64,000 nucleotides of DNA from Symbiodinium sp. CCMP2592 (GCA_905221615.1 CAJNDT010000513.1:124001-188000), one strand, 5' to 3'. Positions 23,919 to 34,812 are shown, counted from the stretch's first letter. Translations and numbers: made by a program. The notes: generated by a model not told the origin, from the letters alone.

Positions 23919-24394
23919 TAGTCGGAGTTTGCACGGAGGCTGCAGATAAGACAACGACCTTCATCTTGCCAAAGTAAAGGCCCTACCCGGGGCTAGAGTA
24001 TCATCTGACAGCCTGAAACGAACACCCAAAAGCCTAAACCCTAGATTAGTTCACAAACAAGTCTCAAAACCCTAATATCGAATTCCTAAAGTCGACACCA
24101 TAAACCCTCGTTGGAGGACCTCCCAAGGGAGCTGTAGACTAAACTTTAAAAACACCCAGCAAGACCCATGACAACCAACAAACAAGAAACCCTGCGGCAC
24201 CCCCCTTTAACCCTGGAGAAACCCCAAAATGCACACCTTCTACCTTTGTGCAATACGCCGGAAACCAAGCATTGAGGTGTCGACCCACACCGATAATCAC
24301 GAATGTGGAGACGCAGTTGACGATGCTGATTTTCTGCGGGGCGCACGTAGGCCAAGGGCTGATGATGCTTTCAAACCAGCTCAGGCTTCAGCAC

Positions 24395-24417
24395 CCTAAA
24401 CCCTAAACCCTAAACCG
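24395..24417 (-). repeat. short CCCTAAA array
   Basis: Three units, ending CCCTAAACC|G. Confidence 0.9.
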
Positions 24418-24447
24418 AGTTGCTTGTAGGTGTCGGGTCTTGGGACC

Positions 24448-24559
24448 ACCTATAGTCTCCATTGTAGTTCCTTTCGTTGGTTAACCAAAATCTCTATTAT
24501 GGGGTCCTAACCATAAAATTGGATAACCAAAAAAAGGAACGACAATGGAGACGATAGGG
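24448..24559. mobile_element. MITE family A, copy 1
   Basis: Ends TAGTCTCCATTGTAGTTCC / GGAACGACAATGGAGACGAT. The inner arms are GGTTAACC-like around GGGGTCCTAACCATAAAAT. Confidence 0.85.
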
Positions 24560-25087
24560 ATGGCATTATTAAAAGGTTTGAAGGGCGAGCTGCTTTGGAG
24601 TGGGGGTCTGAATCAATGCACAAGAGCGGGCTTAACCGAATCTGGTGAGATGCCGGCTTTAGGGGGACTAACAACACAGACCCCTATACTCGAGCATCAC
24701 ACGACACGACTTGGGTTCTAGGGAGACTTCTCAGTGCTTGAGAAGAGCACAGCCATTTTCATGGGGTGCCCATTCCAGCTATCTTGGGTTTGGGGAGTGA
24801 CATCTGTGACAATCGCGGGATGACAATGAGAGGGATCCTACAGCACCTTTCAATCTCAGTGTGCTAACTCCCAGCTTTGGGGTATGATCGGACAAAGCTT
24901 CTTGCCAGGGGAATCGTTCAACCAACCTCAGGGGCGTCGCTCGCTTGATCAGTGCTTTGCACCCAGAAATTCAGACGTCCGCGATGCCATGCACGATCGG
25001 TATGAACAAACAGCATCGTAGTCGTAGTGTTTCAGCCTTAAGCCCTGATAAAACGGTCCAAGAACCCTTCGAGCACCCCTCCGATAC

Positions 25088-25112
25088 CAAAGAAGGACAC
25101 ACACACACACAC
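25088..25112. repeat. (CA)n microsatellite
   Basis: ACACAC run. Confidence 0.9.
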
Positions 25113-25175
25113 ACAGACACCCACAAAACAAAGAAGGAGCACCCACTCCAACCCCCCCAAACCCTAAACCCCTGA

Positions 25176-25331
25176 AGCTTTTCTAGACAAGCCCCAGCCC
25201 TTCCCCGGAAGTGTCACCGGCAAGTTGGAGAACTGCTTGAAGAAGACGTAGCCAAGCGGAATGCACCTAAGCAGCTGAAGTTTCGAAAGGGGCACGGTGG
25301 ATGTTTCTATGGCTTTAGGGCTTTTGTTTAG
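25176..25331 (+). pseudogene. short coding-like fragment between CCCTAAA and TTTAGGG tracts
   Basis: After an in-frame TGA (25173) a 51-codon open stretch runs to TAG 25329. It includes V-G-E-L-L-E-E-D-V-A-K-R-N-A-P-K and a basic G-H-G-G-C-F-Y-G segment. The composition is protein-like, with no low complexity. The left neighbour is CCCTAAACCCC and the right end runs into TTTAGGGTTTAGGG, so the piece is capped on both sides in the orientation of chromosome ends. The family is unknown, and the last few codons already lie in repeat. Confidence 0.3.
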
Positions 25332-25432
25332 GGTTTAGGGTTTTAGCGTTCAGGGCCTTTAGGGTTTAGGGCTTTAGGGTTCAGGGCTTTGGGGGTTTAG
25401 GGTTTAGGGCTTTTTGGGGTTTAGGGTTTCGG
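25320..25432 (+). repeat. TTTAGGG-orientation tract
   Basis: A run of GGGTTTAGGG and GGGCTTTAGGG words. Confidence 0.85.
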
Positions 25433-25599
25433 CATGTTTCCCATGGCTCTGCGGCTGTTGCCACAAACTTCATGACCATGGAGTCCGACCTTCTAAACCC
25501 GTTCATGTAGGGGCCTTGATAACTAAGAGTAGGGTTCCTGTAAAAGGGTCAATAAGGGCTACAATAAGAATCTTTTTAAGGGTAATTACTGTGATATAG

Positions 25600-25649
25600 G
25601 GGCCCTAATCCTTAGAATCCTTAGAACATGGGTTTTGGAGCCCACTATA

Positions 25650-25693
<44 letters not shown>

Positions 25694-25745
25694 CAAGGAA
25701 CCCGCCAGAATAGTATAGGTCATTAATTAGGCCCCTATAGTGACC
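25600..25745. repeat. family U repeat split by (TA)n
   Basis: The left part GGAGCCCACTATACT and the right part TCATTAATTAGGCCCC flank a (TA)n run at 25651-25686. Confidence 0.45.
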
Positions 25746-25881
25746 CAGTCCTAAACTCCAATCCACAAGCCCAGAACTGCGAACCCAAAACCGCCCTAAA
25801 TCCCAAGGCCGCGCAAAGCCCTCGCTGTAGACCCGACTGCACCCTCCCTACAACCTCACCTCAAAACCTTCAAACCAGTAT

Positions 25882-25994
25882 ACCTGTAGTCTCCATTGTA
25901 GTTCCTTTTTCTGGTCAACCAAAAACTGTATTAGAGGATCCTAGCCATAAAACTGGTTAACCAAAAAAAGGGAACTACAATGGAGACTACAGGT
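25882..25994. mobile_element. MITE family A, copy 2
   Basis: Ends CCTGTAGTCTCCATTGTAG / CTACAATGGAGACTACAGG with TA on both sides. Confidence 0.9.
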
Positions 25995-26127
25995 AGTATT
26001 CAAGAACTGACCCCAAACCTGCTCAAGAGCCTCATGGAACCCTTTCGAGCGCCCAGACTCGACAACACAGAATTCAATACGACCTCTTGCAGAATCGTGT
26101 AAAGCCGTATGAACCACGAGCCCTAAG

Positions 26128-26250
26128 CCCTATTAAAACAAAAATAACAGCCTAAACCCGAATCCCGAAACTCTGAGCCTATACTAAACCCTATTAGAAC
26201 AAAAATGACAGCCTAAAACCGAAGCCCCAAACTCTGAGCCTATACCCTTC
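26128..26250. repeat. 61-bp tandem duplication
   Basis: Copies start at 26128 and 26189, with CCCTATTAAAAC/CCCTATTAGAAC and CTCTGAGCCTATAC in each. Confidence 0.85.
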
Positions 26251-27171
26251 TGGCTGCCCGGACCTCAAGGCCCGGCCTTCTGGGGAGCCCGGCTCAAGAA
26301 CTAACAGAGCTCCGATGGACGAGAGCCTCGAAAGGTTCAGAGTTTAGGGCAACAGGGGAACTCAAAATGGTTTAAGGTTCATCTTCAAGGCTCAGGATGG
26401 ATTTAAGATTTAAGATACAAAATTGGGTTGAGGAGTCTGAATTTTGAAGCCCTCCGCACAAAAAAAACGATACGACACAAGACATGAGTAGTAGTGATAA
26501 GACTGATAATTATGACACTGCACTAATACATCAACAGCGATGTTAACGCTTGTGCGATTCCTGACACGACGTTAATAAACAACATCCTCATGGCCTTTTA
26601 CAGGGTTTTGCTGCGATAATAGATGTTAGATTCTGCAGCAGAGTTGGTACCGCCAGTAATTGAAGCAATTGAAAGCTCATTTACTAGCTTCCGCAGTGTC
26701 CCCTGACTGGTATCCTATTCCCTGGTATTCAGCTTGAATAAGGGAACCCCGATATCCATAAGGCAAAACTGTACTACTGGGGAAGTCGCTGTATATTTTA
26801 CTTATGAAACAACTGAGCTTACCATCTTTGTTTAGTTTATGAATAAACCATAAATACAAGGATACTTTTTTGTTCAAGCAAGGGGCAAGATTCTAAACTT
26901 TTCGCAAGATCTTACCTCGATGAAGAAACAATAAGAACCCCACAGTATTTTAAGCATGATGCAGAGTTCAACGAACATGTGCATTGCAGAAGACGTTCTA
27001 AAACATCCAAAACCACAGCCAGGTTTCAATATCACATAGTACAGATGGCCTCCCTTTTTTGAGCAAAGCTGATCTTTACAACTGCCAACATTATGTTCGA
27101 TGAAACACCGTTGGGAACCCGCAACAATTAAAGGCCCGTGTATGAATACATGGTACAGCTGTTCTTCTACA

Positions 27172-27280
27172 GTAGAAGCCAGAAAGTTGGAACATCATTG
27201 TCCTCATGCCCTTAAGGTAAAGTGTAAGGGATCCTAGCACTAATCCTCCTAAAGCAATGTTCCAACTTTCTGGCTTCTAC
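27172..27280. mobile_element. MITE family R, copy 1
   Basis: Perfect inverted ends GTAGAAGCCAGAAAGTTGGA / TCCAACTTTCTGGCTTCTAC. Confidence 0.85.
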
Positions 27281-27284
27281 TATA

Positions 27285-27600
27285 ATTCAAGCCTGGCGAT
27301 GTTTTGGCGCTTCCAGCATTACAAATTTTGGGAAAATTCGAGCCTGACAGTGTTTTCGCATCCGAGGTTGCCAAAACCTCGCCAGGCTCGAATTTTCCCA
27401 ACATTTGTGGAGCTGGAAGTGCCAAAATATCGCCAGGCTCGAATTTCACCAAAATCCCCAAACTCCAGGCATATACGTGGAGCGTGGGGCCATGGTTGCT
27501 GAGATTTTGGGGAACTTCGAGCCTGGCGATGGTTTGGCATTTACAGCTTTACAAATGTTGGGGACATTCGAGCCTGGCAGTGTTTTCGCAACCTGTACAT
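27285..27600. repeat. foldback cluster of a 23-30-bp repeat
   Basis: TTCGAGCCTGGCGATGTTTT-like words occur about four times forward and twice inverted (GCCAGGCTCGAATTT), alternating with TACAAAT(T/G)TTGGG-type words. Confidence 0.75.
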
Positions 27601-28366
27601 ATCCCCACCGCCATGATCCACTCCCTCTAAAAGGAAGCGGCCATGCATCATGGGAGGGAGGGGGCGGGCATAAACAATAAATTCTATATGAGGGTTCATA
27701 ACAAGAACCTACTAAAACGAGGGAGACTATAAACCCTAAACTCCGCGCGTTTGATTCCATAGCCCGTTGGCTCTGAGGTTTTGGGAACTTTGTCATACAA
27801 GGTCCAGGATGTGGGCTCTATGGGTTTGATAACCTACTTGAACCCCTTCAACAAGTATCAAAACCCTCCCGAAGCCTTGCTTATAAAAACGAGAACTCTT
27901 ATGAAACTCTTCTGAATCTCTTATGGCCGGGTTAGTTCGGGTCTGTAGCTGTAGTGTCTAACTTTAAGGATTCAGGGCCCTGGGCTGAGTTGCCTGAAAA
28001 AGATGAAAGCGGGGACTATTTCGTCCCTGAGACTGTCCGGGACTACGGAAGCCATAGCCCCTTCTGCAAACTCATGGCAGGTGAACACGTTTAATGTCGT
28101 TTCCAGATTAAGATACCCCCCCAGATTAGACGGGGCCGTCCCGGGCATGTCATGGGCTTAATGAAGACGTCCATTAGACCCCACCCTAATGGTACCGGAG
28201 CTCGCCTAAACCCCCCCCGATTAGACGGGGCCATCCCCGAAAATCCCCGAAGTAAAAATTTAGGGGATTTAGAGGCTTATGACTTAACCCTAAACCCCAA
28301 ACCCTGAACCCTAAACCGTAAAGAACTCATGATGGCAGACTTTTCCTCATTTGACCAGCTCATGTA

Positions 28367-28940
28367 AGCCCGAAGCTTTGAGATGGAAGGGTCAGAGATC
28401 CCTGGCCTTGGGATCCCTGGGATTTCGGTGATATCTTCTGCTGCCAGAAACAGGTGGTTCCCTAATTAAACCGTATATAAAAAGAGTAGGTTTGTCAAGT
28501 TTTCCAAGGCTACCCCTTTGCAGGCCCCGACCCCCCCCGAATAGCAGGAAACCCCCCCGATTAACAGGGTCCGGCCCGGGACCAGGGATTTGCAGGCCCT
28601 TGGCTTTGACCTAGAAAGCCCGAAGCTTTGAGATGGAAGGGTCAGAGATCCCTGGCGTTGGGTATTTGTGGGATTTCGGTGATATCTTCTGCTGGCAGAA
28701 ACAGGTGGTTCCCTAATTAAACCGTATATAAAAAGAGTACGTTTGTCAAGTTTTCCAAGGCTACCCCTTTGCAGGCCCCGACCCCCCCCCCGAATAGCAG
28801 GAAACCCCCCCCGATTAACAGGGTCCGGCCCGGGACCAGGGATTTGCAGGCCCTTGGCTTTGACCTAGAAAGCCCGAAGCTTTGAGATGGAAGGGTCAGA
28901 GATCCCTGGCCTTGGGATCCCTGGGATTTCGGTGATATCT
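28367..28940. repeat. 250-254-bp tandem repeat, 2.3 copies
   Basis: Units start at 28367, 28617 and 28871 with AGCCCGAAGCTTTGAGATGG. Each full unit carries a C-run/GGTCCGGCCCGGGACC core. Copy 3 stops at GGTGATATCT, where the TAC microsatellite begins. Confidence 0.9.
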
Positions 28941-29175
28941 ACTACTGTACTGCTTCTATTACTAGACTTGAATACTACTACTAAACTACTGTACTACTAC
29001 TATACTACTCTTCTACTATTATACTACTGTAATACTACTATACTACTGTACTACTACTGTACTACTGTACTACTGTACTACTACTATACTACTACTATAC
29101 TACTGTAATACTACTATACTACTGTACTACTACTATACTACTGTAGTACTACTATACTACTGTACTCCTATTGTA
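28940..29175. repeat. TACTACTG(T) microsatellite
   Basis: Irregular TAC/TAT/TGTAC units over about 235 bp. Confidence 0.9.
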
Positions 29176-29944
29176 CGACTGCAATACTTTACTAAGTACT
29201 CTCTATCTACTTACTACTATACTTAATAATTAACCCCATCCCCACATAATCGGGGGGGGGGGCCGGTAAAAACTTGAACCCATGAACAAGTTCAAGCGGG
29301 CTAACCTTGACAGCGGGGGGGGGGGGGGGTTGTTAATCTGGATCCAACATTAAACCCACAGAATATATGGGTCGGAAACTCCACAAAACCCCTACGAAGC
29401 CTCACGCTGCCTTGAAGATGCTCCCTGGCAACGTATGGAGCCGAAGCCCTAAAAATCACAAAAAAGAGCCCTAAACCCTAAATCCCGCAACCGCACATCC
29501 CCAAACCCTAAATCTCGAAACTCTAATCTAAATCCCTAAACCCAAAATCCATAAACCGTACGATGGGGAGCTGAGGAGGGCGCAGGAGGCTTTGTGTGTG
29601 CAAGCAGATCATCAGGAAAACCAGCGCCAGCCCTCCGAAGAAACAAACTCTAGGGTTTGGGGGACGGTAAGGGCTTAGTTGAGGGTTAGGGTTGAGGGTG
29701 GGTTTAAGGGTTTAGGGCTTGGGGGTTTAGGGTTTAAGGGTTAGGGGTTCAGGGGCGTTGGGCTTCCAGCGATTCAGAGGGCTTCGGAAATTTGGTCTTT
29801 CGGACGTCAAGGGGCTCGTAGGATTTAGTCCTAAACCCTAAACCCTCAGGGTTTAGTGTGTCTGGACTTGGGTTTGGAGGTTTTGGGTCCGGGGGTCCGA
29901 GCCGAGGCCCTTAAATGTAGAGCCGTTTATTGGATGACTTCGTT

Positions 29945-30030
29945 TATGGGTCCGAAAAGTAGTTCCTGTTGGGATTACCTTATAGGATTCTACATATGAA
30001 CCCCAGAGAGGAACGACTATGGGGCATAAG
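29945..30030. mobile_element. MITE family B, copy 4 (diverged)
   Basis: AAAGTAGTTCCTGTTGGGATT / AGAGAGGAACGACTATGGGG arms around ACCTTATAGGATTCTA. Confidence 0.6.
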
Positions 30031-30076
30031 GAGAGGATCCTAACATAAGAAACTAAGGTAACCAAAAGACGCAGTG

Positions 30077-30116
30077 CATTCAAGCGTCTAGGGTGCATTC
30101 AAGCGTCTAGGGTAGG
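30077..30116. repeat. direct duplication of about 19 bp
   Basis: GCATTCAAGCGTCTAGGGT occurs twice in tandem. Confidence 0.85.
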
Positions 30117-30464
30117 CATTTGAAGCCGTAGGGTCTAGGGCATTCGGGGTTGTTAAATAAATCAGGAATCAGTACGTAAAGGGCCGAGGGACATCATGCG
30201 GGGGGCCTTAATAATTCGAAAAGGGTTCCGGGCGTAGCATTTTGCACGCTTATGATTACCAAGAAACCCTAGGAACAAGGAACAATATTGGTCATCATTT
30301 AGGCTTCTATAGTAACGAGTTACGGTTTTAGGGAGCGGGTCTACGGATTAAAGCTGTCGGGCGAGCTTCACGAGACTCGATTGCATCTGACGGATCTCCC
30401 GAGACGAGATTCCCACGCAAGCTATGGCTCCTAAGCAGGGGCTGTAATTGAAGTCTCCTAACCC

Positions 30465-30570
30465 AGAGGGTCCAAGTACCCAAATAGTAGGGTTTTACAA
30501 GTCCCAAAATCCATACCCTGAATGGTTTCTGAACCTTGAAACCCTACTATTTGGGTACTTGGACCCTTAT
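30465..30570. mobile_element. MITE family E, variant
   Basis: Ends GGGTCCAAGTACCCAAATAG / CTATTTGGGTACTTGGACCC, a perfect pair. The interior differs from the other E copies. Confidence 0.75.
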
Positions 30571-30691
30571 GGCTAAAGAAGGCACGTCATACGGTTTAGG
30601 CCTCAGGGCGACTGGAGGACATCGCAGGGATCCCTTAGGCTTCAACAACCCTAAAGCCTAAACCTGAACCTGATTTCTGTTGTTTGGCTGT

Positions 30692-30802
30692 ACCTGTAGT
30701 CTCCATTGTAGTTCCTTTTTTGGTTAACCAGTTGTATGGTTAGGATCCTACAATAGAGTTTTTGGCTAACCAGAAAAAGGAACTACAATGGAGACTACAG
30801 GT
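30692..30802. mobile_element. MITE family A, copy 3
   Basis: Perfect ends CCTGTAGTCTCCATTGTAG / CTACAATGGAGACTACAGG, with TA on both sides. The core is inverted relative to copy 2. Confidence 0.9.
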
Positions 30803-31020
30803 AAGGCTGTCAAAGTTTAGACATGGGTTTCTCCAAACCCTTAACTCCGAGCCGAAGACCTCTGGTTTGTTTGAGACGTTTGGTGTTTGGGAGCCGTAAC
30901 AAACAGACTGCCTCGAAGAACAACCCTCCCGGACCGAAACACCAGACCCTGCGGGTTTAGGCTTTCTGGTTTAGAGTGGAAAAAGGCGGCACCCTATACA
31001 AGCTCTACCTCGACCCTAAG

Positions 31021-31088
31021 GAACCTACCTTTTTTAGGGTTCCCGAATATGACTTCTTTATACAAGTCCTTAAAAAGGTAGGTTATTT
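31021..31088. mobile_element. MITE family O-like, copy 2
   Basis: Ends GAACCTACCTTTTTTAGG / CCTTAAAAAGGTAGGTTA. Confidence 0.5.
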
Positions 31089-31245
31089 GGGGTTAAGGTA
31101 TACGACCGAAATCTTAAACCCTACGATCCTTTATCCGGACATCCTCTACTGCAGACTTCCTGGTCAATGATCAAAAACCACATCTTCCTGGGATGAAAGT
31201 AGGGATCCTAGTATGACGAGGTTTGTTCATCGGTGCTGAATGAAT

Positions 31246-31450
31246 CCTAAGGGTCAATGTGCCTAAGTAGTATGTAAATATTTTTGGGCCCAATGCACCT
31301 ATATAGGGACTACTTTAAGACCAAAGTATATACCTAGACCCTCCATCTACCCTCTATTAGACCCTAAATGCTCATTATTTGGGGCCATATACCCCTATTT
31401 GAGGGCACAAGGAGGGTCCTGGAACTATTTGGGCACATGGACCCTTAAGG
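31246..31450. mobile_element. MITE family E, copy 4, interrupted
   Basis: Outer ends CCTAAGGGTCAATGTGCC / GGGCACATGGACCCTTAAGG. The interior is split by the palindromic unit at 31337-31418. Confidence 0.65.
31337..31418. mobile_element. small nested palindromic element
   Basis: Ends GACCCTCC / GGAGGGTC inside E copy 4. A single copy was seen. Confidence 0.45.
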
Positions 31451-31662
31451 GAATCTCTGAAGCCCAGCCCCGGCCTCCTACGGAGAGCAGGACATCTGCG
31501 AAGAGAGCGCTGAAAATGTCGGCCTCATCCTCCCATCTGCAGGGACCCCTCCTCCATGCTCCAAGGGTAAAAGGAGGGACCCTTAATAAGGACCCCCAGG
31601 TATATACCCTTAGTATAGCTATTATATACCCATTATATGGCCCATTATAGGGTAGGGGTCCC

Positions 31663-31704
31663 CAGTATATTCCTTAATTAATGGATTTTGGAAGGTCTGG
31701 GGAG
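31663..31704. mobile_element. MITE family G, right-end fragment
   Basis: TATATTCCTTAATTAATGG then TTTTGGAAGGTCTGGG matches the right end of the copies at 38949 and 57228. Confidence 0.6.
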
Positions 31705-31813
31705 TCATGGTTTAGCTAGTGGGTTTGGGGGGCTACTGAACTGGCGCTCTCCATCTCGAAGGGCCCTGACGATCGACCAGATAAGACAAGGGCTTTAACA
31801 CTTGGAATAGATA

Positions 31814-31919
31814 TGGGAGTTTCCGAAAATTGGGGGGTACCTTATTGTGGGGTCCTTATTATAAGGATCCTATTATTTAGGGTACTATATTAGGGTCCCA
31901 TTATTTTCGGAAACTCCCA
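31814..31919. mobile_element. MITE family D, copy 3
   Basis: Ends TGGGAGTTTCCGAAAAT / ATTTTCGGAAACTCCCA, essentially perfect, with TA on both sides. Confidence 0.85.
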
Positions 31920-32036
31920 TATGATAAACCATATTTGAAACACACATTCATCCGAAATAGTCATGCCACCTATTCCGACCCTTATAGAAATCCTACCGTT
32001 TAGGCATCGGTTTGAGGGCTTTATGCCTTATATAGC

Positions 32037-32545
32037 CTACACCCGCGACAGCTGCGGCTGGGACAACTGGCTGTTCACCTCACGAAGGCAAGCATGAGAG
32101 TGTTCATGCATTTCAACCTTTGCTGCTGAGCAGCTCCTGGGCTTTGCCCTTGCAGGCATGATTTCATGCTCTTCGCACATGCGGCCGCCGTTGAGCATAA
32201 CCACTGTAGACTGCAAGTACGGGAACGGCCCCGCCATGTCGGGTAGCAGCTTCATTCTCTGAGGTACTCTTCCCGCCTCAGCGGTGGTGGCTCCATGAGG
32301 TCCTTCCAGCCAGGTGGCGGAAAGGGAGGCTCGCGAGAGACCTGGCTCGCGACAAGATGCCCGACTGTATAGTCAGATGCCGCCATATGTGGAGCTTCCC
32401 CTTCGATCAATGTGCGCAATCTGGGCGAGAGTCCTCTCCTGGAGATGTTGACCGTAGCTGTCAATTTTCAGCTCAGCGGCTGCTTGCAGTGCCACTGCCA
32501 CCACAGCTGCCTGCTTCGGCTCGTTCAAAATCAGTGGGTTCAGGG
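32037..32545 (-). pseudogene. unrecognised coding-like island with two frame changes
   Basis: Read on the minus strand, three frames follow one another. About 32545-32395 reads A-A-E-L-K-I-D-S-Y-G-Q-H-L-Q. The next frame ends at TGA 32252 and includes H-M-A-A-S-D-Y-T-V-G-H-L-V-A-S. A third frame starts at the overlapping ATGA (32255), runs M-K-L-L-P-D-M-A-G-P-F-P-Y-L, and stops at 32037. The switch points are a C4 run near 32400 and the ATGA overlap. Composition is balanced and differs from the repeats around it. Most likely it is one decayed gene or exon. Sequencing indels would look the same. No domain is recognised. Confidence 0.35.
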
Positions 32546-33013
32546 GCTCAGGCTTTGGGGGTTTATAGGGTAGGCTTCAAGATTCCTTGTCGGCGGCCCT
32601 CAACGCGTAAGCTTCGGAGGGGTCACAGAGATCAGTGCGAATACCTGTGGATCCAATCACCATCGTGTACTATACATTATGTAGAGTAAAGCCAAGCCAT
32701 GCCATTGAACTAGTCGGCTAAACAAAATATCCGTTTGAGAGCTGTACCATGTATAGCGTAGACGTGCTCAGTCAAACGATGATGACTCTCTTTCGATGAG
32801 CATGTATGTGTTCAGGAGAAGCGTACTCAAAGTGTCTACCATGTCCTTGTTTGTTTGAGATGTATTGAAACCCAGTCCCCGAAATGCAAATTCTGAACCC
32901 AAGGCCCTTGCATGTTCGGGACATGTCAAACCATCTAACTGTCAACCTCAAGCCACAGTCTCGAACCGTGTGCATGAACGGTCAAGAGACTTCTCCCTGC
33001 TTCTTACTAACCA

Positions 33014-33096
33014 GGGAATGGGGGAAATGGATCCTTGTAGAAGCTCCTTATATAATCCCGGCAGTGATCCCCACAATCCATTCCCCCATTCCCTAC
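33014..33096. mobile_element. MITE family Q
   Basis: Ends CAGGGAATGGGGGAAATGGA / TCCATTCCCCCATTCCCT. Confidence 0.65.
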
Positions 33097-33389
33097 TAAG
33101 CACCCAGTAAGCAGTTCGAGCCAGGATGACTGCCCTTCGGTTTGCCTTGTCCCCCTGCACCCCTAAACCCCGAAAATAAAGCCCTATTTTAAAGCCTTCC
33201 CCATGGAACCTAAGACCCTAGCCCTAAGATCCTGCAACCCTGTGCGAAAGGCCCAAGAGCCTGAGCCCCGTGAGTACACCGTACCCCGAAACCCTAAACC
33301 TTCGAAAAGACTAAGGCCGGCGCCAGCAAGCCGGAGCTGTAGAACACACGGATTCCATGCTCCTCCAATGGGCCGGGACAGTTGTTCAG

Positions 33390-33495
33390 GGTTTAGGGTT
33401 TTTAAGGGTTTAGGGGGTTTAAGGTTTGTGGGGTTTGTAGGGTTCAGGATTTAGGGCTTAAGGTTTAGGGTTTATGGGGTTTTGAGTTTATAGGA
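33390..33495 (+). repeat. TTTAGGG-orientation tract
   Basis: GGGTTTAGGG, GGGTTTAAGG and GTTTATGGGG words. Confidence 0.8.
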
Positions 33496-33594
33496 TTTAG
33501 GGGTCAAATCAAAAGCCGAAGTCTAAGAGCCACTGTAGGGTTTATCTGAACCCTAGACAGCCTACCCTTTTGGGGCTCCTTGCTACGGCTTCAC

Positions 33595-33625
<31 letters not shown>

Positions 33626-33640
33626 GTATATATGTAATTA
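33595..33640. repeat. (TA)n microsatellite
   Basis: TATATA run with GTA/CATA interruptions. Confidence 0.9.
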
Positions 33641-33804
33641 TGTAATATCTGTCCTTAAAGAGGTGGGCTCTTTAGGATGCAGGTGGGGTTCGGGAATTGA
33701 TACGATGTCTGAACGAACCCGTTGGCCCTAAGCCATAACACGCACCCCCACCCAAAACCCCAAACCAAGGCCCCAGTTCGTTGGCTCTCGGAAATAATAC
33801 AAAA

Positions 33805-33872
33805 GATCCTACTATTTGCTTAAGAACCCCCCCAAAAAATAAAAATAATAATCCCTATAATACCCCCATAAG

Positions 33873-33908
<36 letters not shown>

Positions 33909-33948
33909 TTTTTTTTTTTGGGGGGGGTCTTAAGCAAATAGTAGGATC
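33805..33948. mobile_element. long inverted repeat with (TA)n centre (family P)
   Basis: Arms GATCCTACTATTTGCTTAAG / CTTAAGCAAATAGTAGGATC are perfect and followed inward by C7/G8 and A/T runs. The centre is a (TA)n run. Confidence 0.8.
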
Positions 33949-33999
33949 GGTTATCGAGGGGTTGTGGATTCGAGTCTCTCGCTGGTTGATGGGTAGAAA

Positions 34000-34120
34000 G
34001 TTACTAAACCCAAGAGTAGCCTAGGAATAGAAAGGGTGCCCTTTTTGGTTTAAAGGGGCTTATAAGGGAACCTGAACCCTACAAAAAGGGAATAAGGGCC
34101 TACTCCAGGTCCTAGGTTAT
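34000..34120. mobile_element. MITE family J-like, diverged copy
   Basis: Shares CTACAAAAAGGGAATAAGGG and the CCTTTTTGG arm with the J copies at 44974 and 55402. The ends are eroded. Confidence 0.4.
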
Positions 34121-34197
34121 CACTCGTGTTCGAGCTTAAATGTAGAACAGCAAACAGAAGGTCCATGTTCAAGAATGGCCTGCATGAAGATGGAAAA

Positions 34198-34216
34198 ACC
34201 CTAAACCCTAAACCGG
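34198..34216 (-). repeat. short CCCTAAA array
   Basis: Two units, ending CCCTAAACC|G. Confidence 0.85.
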
Positions 34217-34812
34217 GAAGGATTCAGCAACCGACCATCCGCAATGCGGCAGATCCTTGAGATCTTCGTCTTGCTGCCGCAAAAGCTGGTGTAAGTCCTC
34301 CGGGACAACTAGATCGAATGATTCTGACCTCAAATCAACCCTACCAAATTCCTAGCCCGTGAAGCCTAAAGTGACCACCCAAAAAGGAACTGCAGTTGCG
34401 AACCAACACCCTCGGGCCGAGACAAGGCTGACCCTGAAATCTGAATGAAGCCTCAAGCCGAGACCCTGTAACTTTCCGCTCCCCCAAATGCTGAACCCTA
34501 GCTCTAAGCAGGACTTCCTCCTTCGTGCCATCGGCTTAGGGTTTCTACGGTCCACGCTCTGAGTCAGTCGCGTCTGAGCTTGTTAGAATCGCGACACGAT
34601 GTGACATTCTTGTTTCACAGCTGCGGAGTTAAGCAGAACAGCTTTGTCGTTGAAGGGGACTGGGCACACATTGCAGTAGTACAGTTGACGTAAGGAACCC
34701 TAAGGAAAAGCATTTAGGTAACTATTCGTAGGACAACCAGGCACTCCCGCTTCGCTAGCAGACCCTGCGAACAAACCTTTCAAACCTAAGCCCTCTATGG
34801 AACCCAAACTCA

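Larger units (their letters stand above)
22918..25175. other. gene-poor TRS/MITE mosaic
   Basis: CCCTAAA tracts lie at 23.17-23.34, 24.03-24.12, 24.39-24.42 and 25.15-25.17 kb. The MITEs are listed separately. 24.57-25.09 kb is low-copy. A possible frame at 22.97-23.16 kb (unrecognised, Arg/Ser rich) is not supported. Confidence 0.6.
25332..32036. other. gene-free repeat mosaic
   Basis: No coding sequence is supported. Contents: TRS tracts, a TA microsatellite, families A, B, D, E, G, O, R and U, a foldback cluster (27.29-27.60 kb), a triple 250-bp repeat (28.37-28.94 kb), a TAC microsatellite, G/C homopolymer runs at 28.1-28.25, 28.53-28.83 and 29.25-29.33 kb, and a low-copy stretch at 26.45-27.17 kb. 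Confidence 0.65.

Noticed and set aside
33950..33995. tRNA-like B-box (GGATTCGAGTC)
   Set aside because: No matching T-stem, anticodon arm or acceptor stem could be built.
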